Assembly (NCBI GenBank): GCA_963824215.1
Contig: CAWGOE010000003.1
Span: 62,001 to 126,000 of the forward strand
Origin: VRUE01 sp963824215
Lineage (GTDB): Bacteria; Actinomycetota; Thermoleophilia; Solirubrobacterales; 70-9
Direction of reading: 5' to 3'
Length of the DNA: 64,000 nt
Each line of letters begins with the position of its first letter. Position 1 is the first letter of the stretch. Shown here one piece after another: positions 16,470-25,798 of this stretch. The position numbers and the translations under genes are program-made. The notes beneath the pieces were generated by a model that was not told the DNA's origin, did not search any database, and saw only the letters and a program-made list of their open reading frames with translations.

Positions 16470-18038
16470 CTAGCCAGCTTCAGCGCTGAGTCCAACGTCA
16501 ACCGAAGCTGGCGGTGGGGGAGATTCGGCTGGCGGTTCGCTTGGCGGCGGTTCGCTTGGCGGCGCCGGTTCACTGGGCGGGGCGCTTTCAGCCGGCGGCG
16601 CGCTTTCGGCGGGAGGCGCCGTTCCACCCACCGTTACTACGACGGTTTCGCTGCCGGTGGTGGGGGCCCCCGCGGTCCCGGACGGCGATTTCGCCCCAGT
16701 CAGTTTCGGCATCGTGGCTTTCGCCGGCGTCGATTCGGTATCGATCTCAACGGGAGCAGTCATTTCCGCAGGAGCGGGGGCAATCGCAGTTTCCGAGGCC
16801 GGCTCAGCAGTGGCGGGAGCTGGAGCGGGCGGCTCAGGCGCGGGAGTCACGACTGCCTCCACCGTTGACGGGGCCGGCGGTACGACGGCGTGGCGTTCCG
16901 CGAGGGAAAGTGGGGCCGGGTTGGCGGAAGAGGCCTGGGCCGGGGGATTGCTCTTCGGCGCTGGGTTCCAGTCGACCTTCTGGTTGACCTCGACCGCGCC
17001 AGCCGTAATCACAGCAGCAGTGACGACAGCGACGGCCTTGGTGCCGATCGCGCCGCCAACGATTCCACCGGCCGCGCCGCCGCCGCTGATCGCGGCGCCG
17101 ACGCCGCCAACTGCCCCGGCGCCCGTCGCGGTGGCCGCTGCGGTTGCACCGGCGCCGGCGCTGGCGGTCGCACCGGCGCCGGCTGCGCCGCCGGTCGCGC
17201 CTGCCGAGGCACTGCCACCTGCGCCGCCAAAGCCAAGCTTGGAGAGGATCAGGCCCTTGAGCGCGACCAGCGCTCCGGCGGGCGCCAGGGCGGCCATCAC
17301 CTTCTCGTTGGAGCGGACCTGGGAGCGGAAGTCGGCGCATTCCTCACAGTCGCGCACGTGGCGGCGGACTGGGCCGGAGACCTTGCGCAGACCCTCGGCT
17401 GCCTCTGCGAGCTCGAGCCGCACCTCGCCACAGGTCAGCTGGCGGGCCTGGCTCGCCTCGGCGAGGGAGATCCGCGCCCGCACCAGCAGTGACTTGACCG
17501 AGGGCACGCTGGTCTCCATCGCGGCGGCGATTTCCTCGTAAGACATCGCATCCATCTCACGCAGCAACAGCGCCGAGCGCTGGGTCTCAGGCAGCTTGCC
17601 GACGTCCGCGAGCAGCTGGCGGAACTCCTCGCGGTTGCTGACCTTCTCCGCGGTCGAGGCAGCCTCGACGACGGGAACCATATCCATCGATTCCTGCGCG
17701 TCAGCGGTCGGTTTGCGCAGGTGGTTGAGGCAGCGATTGCGGGCGATCCGGTAGAGCCACGGGCGCAGGTTGATCTCGCGCTCGTCGGCGAGCATCGCCC
17801 GGTAGGCGTTGACGAAGACCTCCTGCAGCACGTCTTCGGCATCCTCGGTCGAGCCCAGCATCTGCCGACAGAAGCCGAGCAGGCGGGGCTGATAGCGGTC
17901 GACGATGGTCTCGAAGGCGCCGGCGTTGCCGCTGCGCGCCATCGCGATCAGCCTTTCGTCCCCCTGCAGCTTCAGCAGGGGCGAGCGGCGGGCGAGAAGT
18001 CCGCGCTGACTGGCGTGGGTTAGAGCTGATGCCTCCAA
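16470..18038 (-). CDS. ECF sigma factor fused to zinc-finger, membrane and Pro-rich domains
   Basis: 522 residues. The N-terminal 200 residues are an ECF sigma factor: sigma-2 (RLLGFCRQMLGSTEDAEDVL, LRPWLYRIARNRCLNHLRKP) and sigma-4 (LPETQRSALLLREMDAMSYE). Then follows an anti-sigma-like zinc finger with C, HxxxC and CxxC ligands (RRHVRDCEECADF, about 227-239), a long Gly/Ala-rich hydrophobic stretch that could cross the membrane (about 255-350) and a Pro/Glu/Ser-rich tail with repeats of the type APPAESAPP. The fusion suggests a membrane-tethered sigma factor carrying its own inhibitor, perhaps released by proteolysis. It is convergent with the R2lox-like gene. Confidence 0.8.
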   Translation of the reverse strand: MEASALTHASQRGLLARRSPLLKLQGDERLIAMARSGNAGAFETIVDRYQPRLLGFCRQMLGSTEDAEDVLQEVFVNAYRAMLADEREINLRPWLYRIARNRCLNHLRKPTADAQESMDMVPVVEAASTAEKVSNREEFRQLLADVGKLPETQRSALLLREMDAMSYEEIAAAMETSVPSVKSLLVRARISLAEASQARQLTCGEVRLELAEAAEGLRKVSGPVRRHVRDCEECADFRSQVRSNEKVMAALAPAGALVALKGLILSKLGFGGAGGSASAGATGGAAGAGATASAGAGATAAATATGAGAVGGVGAAISGGGAAGGIVGGAIGTKAVAVVTAAVITAGAVEVNQKVDWNPAPKSNPPAQASSANPAPLSLAERHAVVPPAPSTVEAVVTPAPEPPAPAPATAEPASETAIAPAPAEMTAPVEIDTESTPAKATMPKLTGAKSPSGTAGAPTTGSETVVVTVGGTAPPAESAPPAESAPPSEPAPPSEPPPSEPPAESPPPPASVDVGLSAEAG

Positions 18039-18202
18039 GCTTCACTCTCCAGGGAAGGCGTTGACGAACCGAATGGCGTCGTCTTCGTCAATAGGGACAC
18101 CGTACCAACGGCTTAGTTGCGGTCTGTACAAACATTTACCCGAGGTTTAGACGCTCGAACCGAGAGCTGCCAGGCACGAATGCGCCAAAACCGAGGAGGA
18201 AG

Positions 18203-18288
18203 TGCCCGGGGCGGGACTCGAACCCGCAAGCCCCCTAAGGGGCAGCGCATTTTAAGTGCGCCGCTTTTGCCAGTTTCGCCACCCGGGC
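18203..18288 (-). tRNA. tRNA-Leu (anticodon UAA)
   Basis: On the minus strand the acceptor stem GCCCGGG/CCCGGGC, the TTCGAGT T-loop, a long variable arm (TGCCCCTTAGGGGGCT) and the anticodon loop CTTAAAA give a class II tRNA with anticodon TAA. The discriminator base is A and CCA is not encoded. Confidence 0.93.
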
Positions 18289-18323
18289 ATCAGCGATGGT
18301 ATCTGCGCCGATAGGCTCGCCGT

Positions 18324-19937
18324 ATGTCTGAGCATGGGGGGCGGCTTGTGGCAAAAGCCTTGAAATCGAGGGGGGTCAGCCACCTCTTTACGCTCTCCGG
18401 TGGACATCTGTTCTCGATCTATGACGGCTGCAAGGCGGAGGGGATCGAGATCGTCGATGTGCGGCACGAGCAGTCCGCTGTCTTCGCCGCCGAGGGCTTC
18501 GCCAAGGCGACCAGGAGGATCGGCGTGGCGGCGCTCACCGCCGGCCCGGGGGTGACCAACGGGATCAGTGCGATCGCCGGCGCCCAGGCCAACTGCTCAC
18601 CCGTCTGCGTGCTCGGCGGGCGGGCGCCGGAGCTGCGCTGGGGCTCGGGCTCGCTGCAGGAGATCGACCACCTTCCCTTTGTGGCGCCGCTGGTTAAGTC
18701 GGCAGAGACGGTGAAGGAGACTGGGGCGATCGCGGAGCAGACCGCGGGCGCGCTCGACCTGTCTCTTTCTGCCCCCTTCGGGCCGACCTTTGTCGATTAT
18801 CCGCTGGACGTCGTCTTCAGCGAGGCGGAGGCCACCGTGCCGGCGCCGCCTAGCGTTAATCCTGAGCCGGCAGCAGGGGTCGAGCAGGCGGCGGCGCTTT
18901 TGGCCGCTGCCGAGCGCCCCGCAATCATGGCCGGCAGCGGCCTCTACTGGGGCCATGGTGAGGAGCAGCTGCGTGTGTTGGCCGAGGCTCTTGGCATCCC
19001 AGTCTTTCTCAATGGCTTGGGCCGCGGCTGCCTTGCGGCTGACCATGAGCTTGCCTTCAGCCGGGCGCGCGGCGCTGGTCTCAAGGGAGCCGATGTGGCA
19101 CTCGTCGTTGGCGTGCCGATCGATTTCCGCCTCGGCTTCGGCGGCAGCTTCGGCGAGGAGACGAAGCTGATTCGGCTGGACGTGGCGCCGAACGCCCTGA
19201 CCGCGAACCGGGCGCCTGAGGTGGACCTGGTCGGCGACGTTGCCGCGACCCTGGGGGCGCTGCGCGAGTCGGCCGGCGGCGAGGGGGGACGCACCGCTGC
19301 CTGGCTCGACCAGCTGCGCGAGGTAGAGGCCGAGAAGCGCGCCGCCGAGGGGGTGGAGCTGAACGACGCTCGCTCGCCGCTGCATCCCGTCCGTGTCTAC
19401 AAGGAGCTGGGGGAGGTGCTCGATCGCAATGCGATCGTGATCGGCGACGGCGGCGACTTCGTCTCCTACGCCGGCCGCTTCATCGAGACCTACGAACCGG
19501 GCTGTTGGATGGATCCTGGGCCCTTTGGCTGCCTCGGCGCCGGGCCCGGCCAGGCGATCGGCGCCAAGCTCGCCCACCCCGACCGGCAGGTCTGCCTTTT
19601 GCTCGGTGATGGAGCGTTTGGCTTCGCGGGCATGGAGTTCGACACTTTGGCGCGTCACGGTCTGCCTGTGGTCGGCGTGATGGGCAACAACGGCATCTGG
19701 GCGCTCGAGCATCACCCGATGAAATTCCTCTACGGCTACTCGGTTGCGGCCGAGCTGCGGCCGGAAACGCCCTACGAGAAAGTGGTTGAGGCGCTTGGTT
19801 GCGATGGCGTCGCTGTTAGTGAGCCCGAGCAGCTGCGCCCGGCGCTCGAGCGGGCCTTTGAGTCAGGCCGCCCGACCTTGGTCAACGTCCTCACCGACCC
19901 CGAGGTCGTCTACCCACGCAAGTCGAATCTGGCTTGA
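18324..19937 (+). CDS. Thiamine-diphosphate enzyme, acetolactate synthase / 2-hydroxyacyl-CoA lyase type
   Basis: 537 residues with the three-domain ThDP fold. The catalytic Glu is in VRHEQSAVFAAEGFAK near residue 50, the central FAD/nucleotide-like domain spans about 180-310, and the ThDP motif GDGAFGFAGMEFDTLARHG followed by NN lies near 430-455. The family includes acetolactate synthase, oxalyl-CoA decarboxylase and 2-hydroxyacyl-CoA lyase. No small regulatory ilvN-like subunit is next to it, so a biosynthetic IlvB role is not certain. It follows tRNA-Leu divergently and ends before a hairpin. Confidence 0.85.
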   Translation: MSEHGGRLVAKALKSRGVSHLFTLSGGHLFSIYDGCKAEGIEIVDVRHEQSAVFAAEGFAKATRRIGVAALTAGPGVTNGISAIAGAQANCSPVCVLGGRAPELRWGSGSLQEIDHLPFVAPLVKSAETVKETGAIAEQTAGALDLSLSAPFGPTFVDYPLDVVFSEAEATVPAPPSVNPEPAAGVEQAAALLAAAERPAIMAGSGLYWGHGEEQLRVLAEALGIPVFLNGLGRGCLAADHELAFSRARGAGLKGADVALVVGVPIDFRLGFGGSFGEETKLIRLDVAPNALTANRAPEVDLVGDVAATLGALRESAGGEGGRTAAWLDQLREVEAEKRAAEGVELNDARSPLHPVRVYKELGEVLDRNAIVIGDGGDFVSYAGRFIETYEPGCWMDPGPFGCLGAGPGQAIGAKLAHPDRQVCLLLGDGAFGFAGMEFDTLARHGLPVVGVMGNNGIWALEHHPMKFLYGYSVAAELRPETPYEKVVEALGCDGVAVSEPEQLRPALERAFESGRPTLVNVLTDPEVVYPRKSNLA

Positions 19938-19989
19938 GAGAGCCAAAAGCTGGCTGGCTAGCCAGATTGGCGAATCGGTCCCAAACGAG

Positions 19990-20017
19990 AATCGGCCGCC
20001 ATCGCTGGCGGCCGATT
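19990..20017. terminator. Hairpin in the 420-bp gap after the ThDP enzyme
   Basis: AATCGGCCGCC at 19990-20000 pairs perfectly with GGCGGCCGATT at 20007-20017 around a 6-base loop, without a clear T-run. It may end transcription of the ThDP gene. The rest of the gap (20018-20357) has no convincing gene; its stretch near 20210-20300 is noticeably richer in A and T than the surroundings, but I see no RNA gene in it. Confidence 0.55.
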
Positions 20018-20357
20018 CAAGTTGGCCCCTCAGGACGGGCAGGGGTACGTCTTCAGGGACCAGTTCTTATTCGATGGGCTCAGACGGCGGGAGGCGCCAT
20101 GATGCGGCAATCGTCCAAACCCTATGACCGGAGTTGGGGATGGAGACTCTCGTCCTCACCTCTTTCCCCGATGCGGCGATTATGTGCTCGCCTGTCCGGA
20201 ATGTCTAGGAGCGGCATATGTGGCTACTAATAACTCGGTAGACGCACTTTACCTAGTTTTGGGGGTTCAAGTGACACGTTTACCCAACTGGACGGGTGCG
20301 GAAAACTCACCTGTACACCGGGTCCCACGGACTGAGCCCGCGTCTGTTCACGTTGAT

Positions 20358-21290
20358 TTACGCGCTTTGCGATGCGGTCTCGAGCGCCACCCCGTAAAGG
20401 ATGTCGTGCTCGGAGACCTGGATCTTGTCGAGCGCGAAGGCGCGCATCGCCTCGACCAGGATCACGCAGCCGGCGATGATGTTTGGAGCGCGGTCGGGGT
20501 GCAGGCCGGGGATCGCCTGGCGCTCGGCCAGTGGCGCCGAGGCGAAGCGGGAAAGCAGGCGCTGGATCGTCTCCAGCGAGAGGACGCGGCCGTGGACTCT
20601 GGCAGGGTCATAGGGCTCGAGGCCGAGCTCGACCGCGGCGAGCGAGGTCGGCGTGCCGGCGACGGCGATGCCAGCCGAGGCGCGGGCCTCCTCGCGGCCG
20701 GCGAGGGCGTCGGCGATCAGCGTTCTGATGTCGCCGGCGAGCTCCTCCAGCTCGACCGCGGTGGGCGGATCGCCGGAGATGTGCCGCTCGGTGTGGCGCA
20801 CGACGCCGGCCTGGAGCGAGGCGTGGTAGACGATCTCCGTGCCGGTGCCGACGATCATCTCGGTCGAGCCGCCGCCGATGTCGATCACCAGGGTCGGGGT
20901 CGTGGGCGGCCGCTCGGCGGTGGCGCCGCGGTAGGTCGCGCGCGCCTCTTCCTCACCGTCGAGGACGCGAGCGGAAAGGGCAAAGCGCTCGCGCAGCTCA
21001 GCGACAAATGCCTCGCCGTTGGAGGCATCGCGGACAGCGCTGGTGGCGATTGCGGTGACCCACTCGGCGCCGGAATCCCGACAGATCTCGACGTAGTCGG
21101 CAATCGCCGCGCAAGCGGCCTCGATCGCCTCGTCGGCGAGCTGCCCAGAGAGGTCGACCCCCCGACCCAGCCGAGTCACCCGGCTCTGTCGCTCGACCAC
21201 GGCAACGCCGCCGTCGACATCGGCGATCAGCAGCCGCGTCGAGTTGCTGCCGACGTCGATCACCGCGACTCGTTGAGGATTCTCAGCCAT
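20358..21290 (-). CDS. Ppx/GppA-family phosphatase
   Basis: 310 residues from the ATG at 21288-21290 (MAENPQRV). It has the actin-like ATPase fold of exopolyphosphatase/guanosine pentaphosphatase: phosphate 1 loop VIDVGSNSTRLLIADV, second loop LVIDIGGGSTEMIV, and conserved segments AIATSAVRDASNG and GTPTSLAAVELGL. At about 310 residues it is the short form without the C-terminal HD domain. It should hydrolyse polyphosphate or pppGpp and so link to phosphate or stringent-response control; which substrate is used cannot be told. Confidence 0.9.
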   Translation of the reverse strand: MAENPQRVAVIDVGSNSTRLLIADVDGGVAVVERQSRVTRLGRGVDLSGQLADEAIEAACAAIADYVEICRDSGAEWVTAIATSAVRDASNGEAFVAELRERFALSARVLDGEEEARATYRGATAERPPTTPTLVIDIGGGSTEMIVGTGTEIVYHASLQAGVVRHTERHISGDPPTAVELEELAGDIRTLIADALAGREEARASAGIAVAGTPTSLAAVELGLEPYDPARVHGRVLSLETIQRLLSRFASAPLAERQAIPGLHPDRAPNIIAGCVILVEAMRAFALDKIQVSEHDILYGVALETASQSA

Positions 21291-21336
21291 TGGGCCGGGC
21301 ACTCTAAGCAAGAGGCAGGGGCGGCACCCGGGCGCG

Positions 21337-21930
21337 TCAGCCTGCGGTGCGCCTGGCGCAGGAGGCGGTGCCCAGCCAGGTGTGCGGGTTGCGGTCCCAA
21401 CACCAGCCGAGTTTGGGCCGACCCTCGCTGATCCAGAAGGCGGGAACGCGCTGATCGCGCCGGCGTGAGCCGGCCATCGAGAAGCCCCAGTTGCGCGCGA
21501 TCGCCTCCGGCTGCTGAAGGACCAGGGCGATCCCCTCGTCGATCGTCAGCGGCGAGCGGCCGGCGGCGAGGATGTCCCGCAAGGCGTCCTCCGGACGCAC
21601 ATTCCGTGAGGCAGCGCCGAGGTCCACGTCAACGGCGAGGTAAGCAGGCGTCGCGGGAATTTCGACCGCGTCGATCGGGACGAAGTTGGCGAGGTCGGCC
21701 GGCTCGAGCTGCCCGAGCACCACGGGCTTGCCGCGACGCTCCACCCGGTCCGCAAGCTCAGCAACTGGAACCAGGTCGCGTGACACGGCGAGCACCGAGC
21801 GCTCTACGGGCCGCGCTGGTCGTGCTCGCCCGAGCGCAGCGCGGAAGGGGCCTTCGTCATCGGTGAGACCAAGCCCCACCAGCGTGTCGACCTGCTCCTC
21901 AAAGCTCAGAGTCTGCATCCCCACCGCCAT
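21337..21930 (-). CDS. DUF5701-family protein
   Basis: 197 residues from the ATG at 21928-21930, which is preceded by AAGGGAG about ten bases upstream; ATGs at 21939 and 21918 are alternatives. The sequence (EEQVDTLVGLGLTDDEGPFR, LTIDEGIALVLQQPEAIARN, KLGWCWDRNPHTWLGTASC) resembles the actinobacterial DUF5701 family, whose function is unknown. It is on the same strand as ppx/gppA, 46 bases upstream of it, and could share a transcript. Confidence 0.75.
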   Translation of the reverse strand: MAVGMQTLSFEEQVDTLVGLGLTDDEGPFRAALGRARPARPVERSVLAVSRDLVPVAELADRVERRGKPVVLGQLEPADLANFVPIDAVEIPATPAYLAVDVDLGAASRNVRPEDALRDILAAGRSPLTIDEGIALVLQQPEAIARNWGFSMAGSRRRDQRVPAFWISEGRPKLGWCWDRNPHTWLGTASCARRTAG

Positions 21931-22000
21931 TGCAGCCATTCTCCCTTGCCCAACCGAGCTCCGCCGAGCCGCCAACCCATTGCTAGCATGGACAAACCGC

Positions 22001-22074
<74 letters not shown>

Positions 22075-22082
22075 TTAGAGAA

Positions 22083-22106
22083 AGCCCCGCAAAAGCGGGG
22101 TTTTTT
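22083..22106 (+). terminator. Rho-independent terminator after tRNA-fMet
   Basis: GCCCCGC and GCGGGG form a short stem around AAAA, followed directly by six T residues. It lies ten bases after the tRNA. Confidence 0.88.
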
Positions 22107-22255
22107 CGTGTCTAGAGCTATCTGCCACACGCGCCGCGGGTCACAATCGGGTCACAATTTTGCCGATCTCGGCGGAAATCGACCCACGTTCGTCGGCCCG
22201 CGGACCGGGATTTCGGCGCGGCACGTCTCGCCGGGGTCCTCCGCGATGCCGAACC

Positions 22256-23068
22256 TCAGCGCCGAGACCTGCGGCGGCTGCTCGAGGGGATCGAGGGCGT
22301 GGGCAGGAGGCGTGAGCGGAGGAGCAAGATCGTTGCCTGCACGGCGAGCGCTGTCGCGGTCGCGAGGCCGAAGGCGGCAGCGGTTTCCAGCCCAGGCAAG
22401 GTGACCGCGAGCGCAAAGCAGAAAACGGCGAAGCCGTAGAACCCGAAGAGGAAGTTGCGCAGCAGAACGCTGACCTGGGCGGAGCCGCCGTGGGCATGGG
22501 TGAAGACGGCGAGGACGCTGGTGATGATCGGAAACGGCGCCAGCAGGCCGCTGAGGTGGGGCCCGAGGGCTCCGGAGACTGCGGTCAGCGTGAGCACGAG
22601 CCCTAGCGCGGCAAGGGCGCGGGCGGGGAGGTCCCACCAGGGTGGCGTGGAGGCGGCAGGCGGCGAGGAGGGCGCGCGTGGCAGCAGCCGCAGGCCGAGC
22701 GCGAAGCAGGCGGCAACGAAGACCAGCGACAGCATCGGCGGCGGCTCGACCAGGCTGAGGACGGCGACGCCGAACAGGAAGGCCGTCCAGCCGCAGATCA
22801 CGCTCGCGATCGCCCCGGCCGTTGCCGCGACCCGGCCGTAGATGACCACGAAGCTGGTCAGGGCGGCGAGCCCGAGCAGGGTGCCGGCGGCGGCCTCGGC
22901 GCCGAAGGCGCGGCCGTGGAGGAGGGTCACCACCAGCAGGATCGGGCCGGCGACGACTGGTAGCCCGCCGAGCACGCCAGCGGCCGCCACCCCCCAGCGC
23001 CGGCCAGCCAGGGAGACGGCAACCACGCAGAGCGGTGCGAGGAGAATCTTCGCCGCTAGCAGCGTCAC
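22256..23068 (-). CDS. Hypothetical multi-pass membrane protein
   Basis: 270 residues starting at the GTG at 23066-23068, where the first membrane helix (VTLLAAKILLAPLCVVAVSL) begins. A longer reading from 23203 would add a Pro/Arg-rich, non-membrane N-terminus that looks like non-coding sequence. About nine hydrophobic segments follow one another with short loops, e.g. VVAGPILLVVTLLHGRAFGA and FIGFYG-like aromatic loops near the end. No family is recognised; a transporter-like role is only a guess. Confidence 0.65.
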   Translation of the reverse strand: MTLLAAKILLAPLCVVAVSLAGRRWGVAAAGVLGGLPVVAGPILLVVTLLHGRAFGAEAAAGTLLGLAALTSFVVIYGRVAATAGAIASVICGWTAFLFGVAVLSLVEPPPMLSLVFVAACFALGLRLLPRAPSSPPAASTPPWWDLPARALAALGLVLTLTAVSGALGPHLSGLLAPFPIITSVLAVFTHAHGGSAQVSVLLRNFLFGFYGFAVFCFALAVTLPGLETAAAFGLATATALAVQATILLLRSRLLPTPSIPSSSRRRSRR

Positions 23069-23289
23069 CGCGGCAGGCTCGCAGATCGACGGCCAGGAGG
23101 CCGCCCCTGCCGGCCGTCTCTGGGCGGGGGCTCGGCTCGATCGCGCCCGTCGGAATCCATCCAACGAGGCCCCTCGCCCACCTTTGTCTGTTGCAGGGCG
23201 CAAGGGTGGGCTGTTGGACGGACCAGTTCAGCGCGGCGTTTGATTCCCGCTCAGCGCTACGCACTTGCTCAATAGAGGTACGCCGCCAG

Positions 23290-23715
23290 CTACGCCTCCT
23301 TGGCCCGCGTCGCAGCAACTCCGGCCGCCAGCATCGTCAATCCCTCCACCACGTGGATAACGCTGCCGAGGGTGTCGACGTAGATCACCGCCAGCGCAGC
23401 GTTAGTGGTGATGAAACCCGAGCCTGCCACCACCAGATAGAGGCTGCCGGCGGCGAACGCGTAGATCCGCGAAGCCCTGGCGTTGACACAGACCGCAAGC
23501 CCGGTTAGTCCGGTGCTGAGATGGAAGGCCGCGTGCCAGCCATTCACCGCGATCGGGATGCCGAAAGCGTCCACCTTGCCGTGCACGCCGAGAGCGGAGA
23601 GGCTGGAGTCACTCGCGGTTAAGGCGAGAATCCCGTTCAGAGTCCACCAAGCGCCGAAGACCAGGGCGGCGATTTGGGCGGGCGTCCACCGTCGAATATC
23701 CAGCGTGCTTGCCAT
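23290..23715 (-). CDS. DUF4383-like membrane protein
   Basis: 141 residues from the ATG at 23713-23715, with four membrane segments (IAALVFGAWWTLNGILAL, GWHAAFHLSTGLTGLAVCV, RIYAFAAGSLYLVVAGSGF, LGSVIHVVEGLTMLAAGVA). The NGWHAAFHLSTGL segment and the overall pattern fit the DUF4383 family of unknown function. Its start lies three bases after the stop of the DsbA-like gene, so the two are one transcript. Confidence 0.7.
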   Translation of the reverse strand: MASTLDIRRWTPAQIAALVFGAWWTLNGILALTASDSSLSALGVHGKVDAFGIPIAVNGWHAAFHLSTGLTGLAVCVNARASRIYAFAAGSLYLVVAGSGFITTNAALAVIYVDTLGSVIHVVEGLTMLAAGVAATRAKEA

Positions 23716-23717
23716 CG

Positions 23718-24314
23718 CTACTGACTGTTCGCAGCGCTGAGCTTGTCCGCGGCGAACTCCAGTTGATCGTCGCCATAGAAGACCTTCTCGCCGATCCCGA
23801 TACAGGGCACCCCAACCACGCCCTGTTCCCACGCATGTGTCGTCGCTTGCTTCAGTGCGTCCTTGATCGTCCTCTGCTCGATCGCGTCACCGAGATCCCC
23901 GCCCGCCAGTCCTACTGAGTCGGCAATCTCGGCCAGAACTTCGATGTCGTTGAGGTCTCGTCCCTCGGCGAACGCCTCTCTAAACGCGGCCTTGGCGAAG
24001 CGCTCCCCGGCGCTGTCCAGCTCCGCCCAGATCACTGCTCGCATCGCCTTCAAGGTGTTGTTGGGCCACTCGGGCGGCCAGCGCAGCGGAGCCAGCCCAT
24101 AGCGATCCGCCCGGGCCTCGACCTCGGCGATCCGCCCCGCCCGGTCAGCGGTCTGCGACCAGCTCCCGTGTCCGCGCAAGGCAAAGATCCCACCGACCAA
24201 GACCGGCTCCAGACGCGGCTCGACCCCGAGCACGGCCGGCGCCCGCTCCACCGCCAGGTAGGCATATGGGGAGCCGAGGTCATAGAAGAGTGTTGGTGTG
24301 CGCAGGATCATCAA
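23718..24314 (-). CDS. DsbA-family / 2-hydroxychromene-2-carboxylate isomerase-like protein
   Basis: 198 residues with a thioredoxin-like fold and a long helical insert. LFYDLGSPYAYLAVERAP at the N-terminus and GVPCIGIGEKVFYGDDQLEF at the C-terminus are typical of the HCCA isomerase/kappa glutathione-transferase branch; the catalytic position has SPY rather than a CxxC motif, so it is not a disulfide oxidase. It is divergent from the TetR gene with only 29 bases between the starts, which suggests that TetR controls it. Confidence 0.8.
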   Translation of the reverse strand: MMILRTPTLFYDLGSPYAYLAVERAPAVLGVEPRLEPVLVGGIFALRGHGSWSQTADRAGRIAEVEARADRYGLAPLRWPPEWPNNTLKAMRAVIWAELDSAGERFAKAAFREAFAEGRDLNDIEVLAEIADSVGLAGGDLGDAIEQRTIKDALKQATTHAWEQGVVGVPCIGIGEKVFYGDDQLEFAADKLSAANSQ

Positions 24315-24343
24315 TTAGCTGAACGTCTAGCAAGTTATATACC

Positions 24344-25009
24344 ATGTCAAACATGGCTCGAACCCTGGCGCCAAAGAACGGCGAGAAGATCCGCGACGCG
24401 AGGCGCAGCCGCGAGGCGATCCTCGCCGCCGCCGAGCGCCTCTACTCTGAGCTCGGCTTTGATGCCGCCAGCCTTGCCGAGATCGCGCTCGCCGCTGGCT
24501 TGTCCCGAGGAGCCCCGAATTACTTCTTCGGCTCCAAGGAGGGTCTCTATGTCGCCGTGCTGGAGCGAGTTTTTCAGGATCGCGAGCAGGCCACTCGCGC
24601 AGCCTTCAAACCGCTCGTCGCCTGGACCGAAGGCCCCTCAGGCGGATCGCTCGAGAACGCCCTGGATCAGGCGGTTGGGGGTTACATGGAGTTTCTCCTA
24701 CACCGCCCCTCGTTCCTACGACTCCTCCAGCGCGAGGAGTTGGCCGGGGCCAAGCACCTACGCGAGGCGCCGCGGGACTCACGGGCAATCGAAGATGCCT
24801 TCCAAGCGCTGCGCACGGTCGCGCCCGAGCGGGGACTGCGGACCTTCGACGTCTCCGACGCCGTCCTCCTCTTCATCTCGTTGACCTTCTCACCGCTGGC
24901 CCAGCGTTCGACCTTCATAGCCTCCCTCGGTCGCGACCTCGAGGATTCCGAGGTCAGGCGCCGGCACGTGAGGCTGGTAACCAGCCACCTACTGCACCTA
25001 CTCGGTTAA
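24344..25009 (+). CDS. TetR/AcrR-family regulator
   Basis: 221 residues. The N-terminal DNA-binding domain is clear (REAILAAAERLYSELGFDAA, then SLAEIALAAGLSRGAPNYFF), followed by a helical ligand-binding part. It is divergent from the isomerase-like gene; the 29-base gap (24315-24343) plus the gene ends must hold both promoters and the likely operator. I could not find a clean palindrome in that gap. Confidence 0.9.
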   Translation: MSNMARTLAPKNGEKIRDARRSREAILAAAERLYSELGFDAASLAEIALAAGLSRGAPNYFFGSKEGLYVAVLERVFQDREQATRAAFKPLVAWTEGPSGGSLENALDQAVGGYMEFLLHRPSFLRLLQREELAGAKHLREAPRDSRAIEDAFQALRTVAPERGLRTFDVSDAVLLFISLTFSPLAQRSTFIASLGRDLEDSEVRRRHVRLVTSHLLHLLG

Positions 25010-25138
25010 GGGGACCCGGCACGGCTCCTGCCACCCATGAGGGACTGCTTTGCCCTGAGGCTCGACGGCCCGGCGGAATCTCTACCGTCGGCAGCAGCTA
25101 CCTGACCCCTGGCGAAATGGTGTTGGATCTTGGACGAG

Positions 25139-25666
25139 ATGGAACCGTTTCAGCCGGAGGTCACCTTGCGGTACGCGGATCGTGCCGATCAGCTCGACAC
25201 CGTTGAGCCGCTCTGGAATGCCCTCCAGGAACATCACTCAAAGCTCACGCCGAACCTCGGCGGCAGGGCTTCTGGGCGGGAGTTGGCGGACTCTTGGCGA
25301 CGACGGCGTGCCAAGTACGAGCGCTGGCTGCAGGACCCCGACACCTTTTACGTCATTGCCGAAATCGGGAATCGTTCAGTCGGATATGCCTTCGTCACGA
25401 TTGGCGCCGGCTATGCCGGGTGGCAGACCGGCGATCAGCTCGCCGAGCTGGAGACTCTCTCGGTTTTGCCCGAGCATCGCGGCGATGGAATAGGCACCGC
25501 TCTACTCGAATGCGTGTGGGAGCACCTCGCCAAGATCGGCGTCGAAGACCTCGCCATCACGGCCCCGAAGTCCAATGTGGATTCCCATCGCTTTTACGAG
25601 CGGCACGGCTTCTCTCAAGGCTTCGTCGTCTATTACGGGAAGCGCGCGGCACCAGTGAAACGGTAG
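25139..25666 (+). CDS. GNAT-family acetyltransferase
   Basis: About 175 residues. The acetyl-CoA-binding motif is LSVLPEHRGDGIGTALLECV, followed by NVDSHRFYERHGF, the usual C-terminal motif B. I prefer ATG 25139 over TTG 25130. The substrate is unknown. It is one of three acetyltransferase genes within 2.5 kb. Confidence 0.88.
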   Translation: MEPFQPEVTLRYADRADQLDTVEPLWNALQEHHSKLTPNLGGRASGRELADSWRRRRAKYERWLQDPDTFYVIAEIGNRSVGYAFVTIGAGYAGWQTGDQLAELETLSVLPEHRGDGIGTALLECVWEHLAKIGVEDLAITAPKSNVDSHRFYERHGFSQGFVVYYGKRAAPVKR

Positions 25667-25798
25667 TAAGCCGAGGTTCTTCGCTTGACGGCAAACGGCG
25701 GCGCTTGGAACGGGCCGCACTGGTTTGCCGGAACCTGGCGGCCGTCCAGCGGTGTCGGTCACTCTGACGGCGGACATGACGACTAGGGTTCCGATCCG

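Noticed and set aside
20018..20357. Possible gene or RNA in the gap before ppx/gppA
   Set aside because: Frames here lack a ribosome binding site and normal codon use, and the A/T-richer part does not fold into a tRNA or other structure I know.
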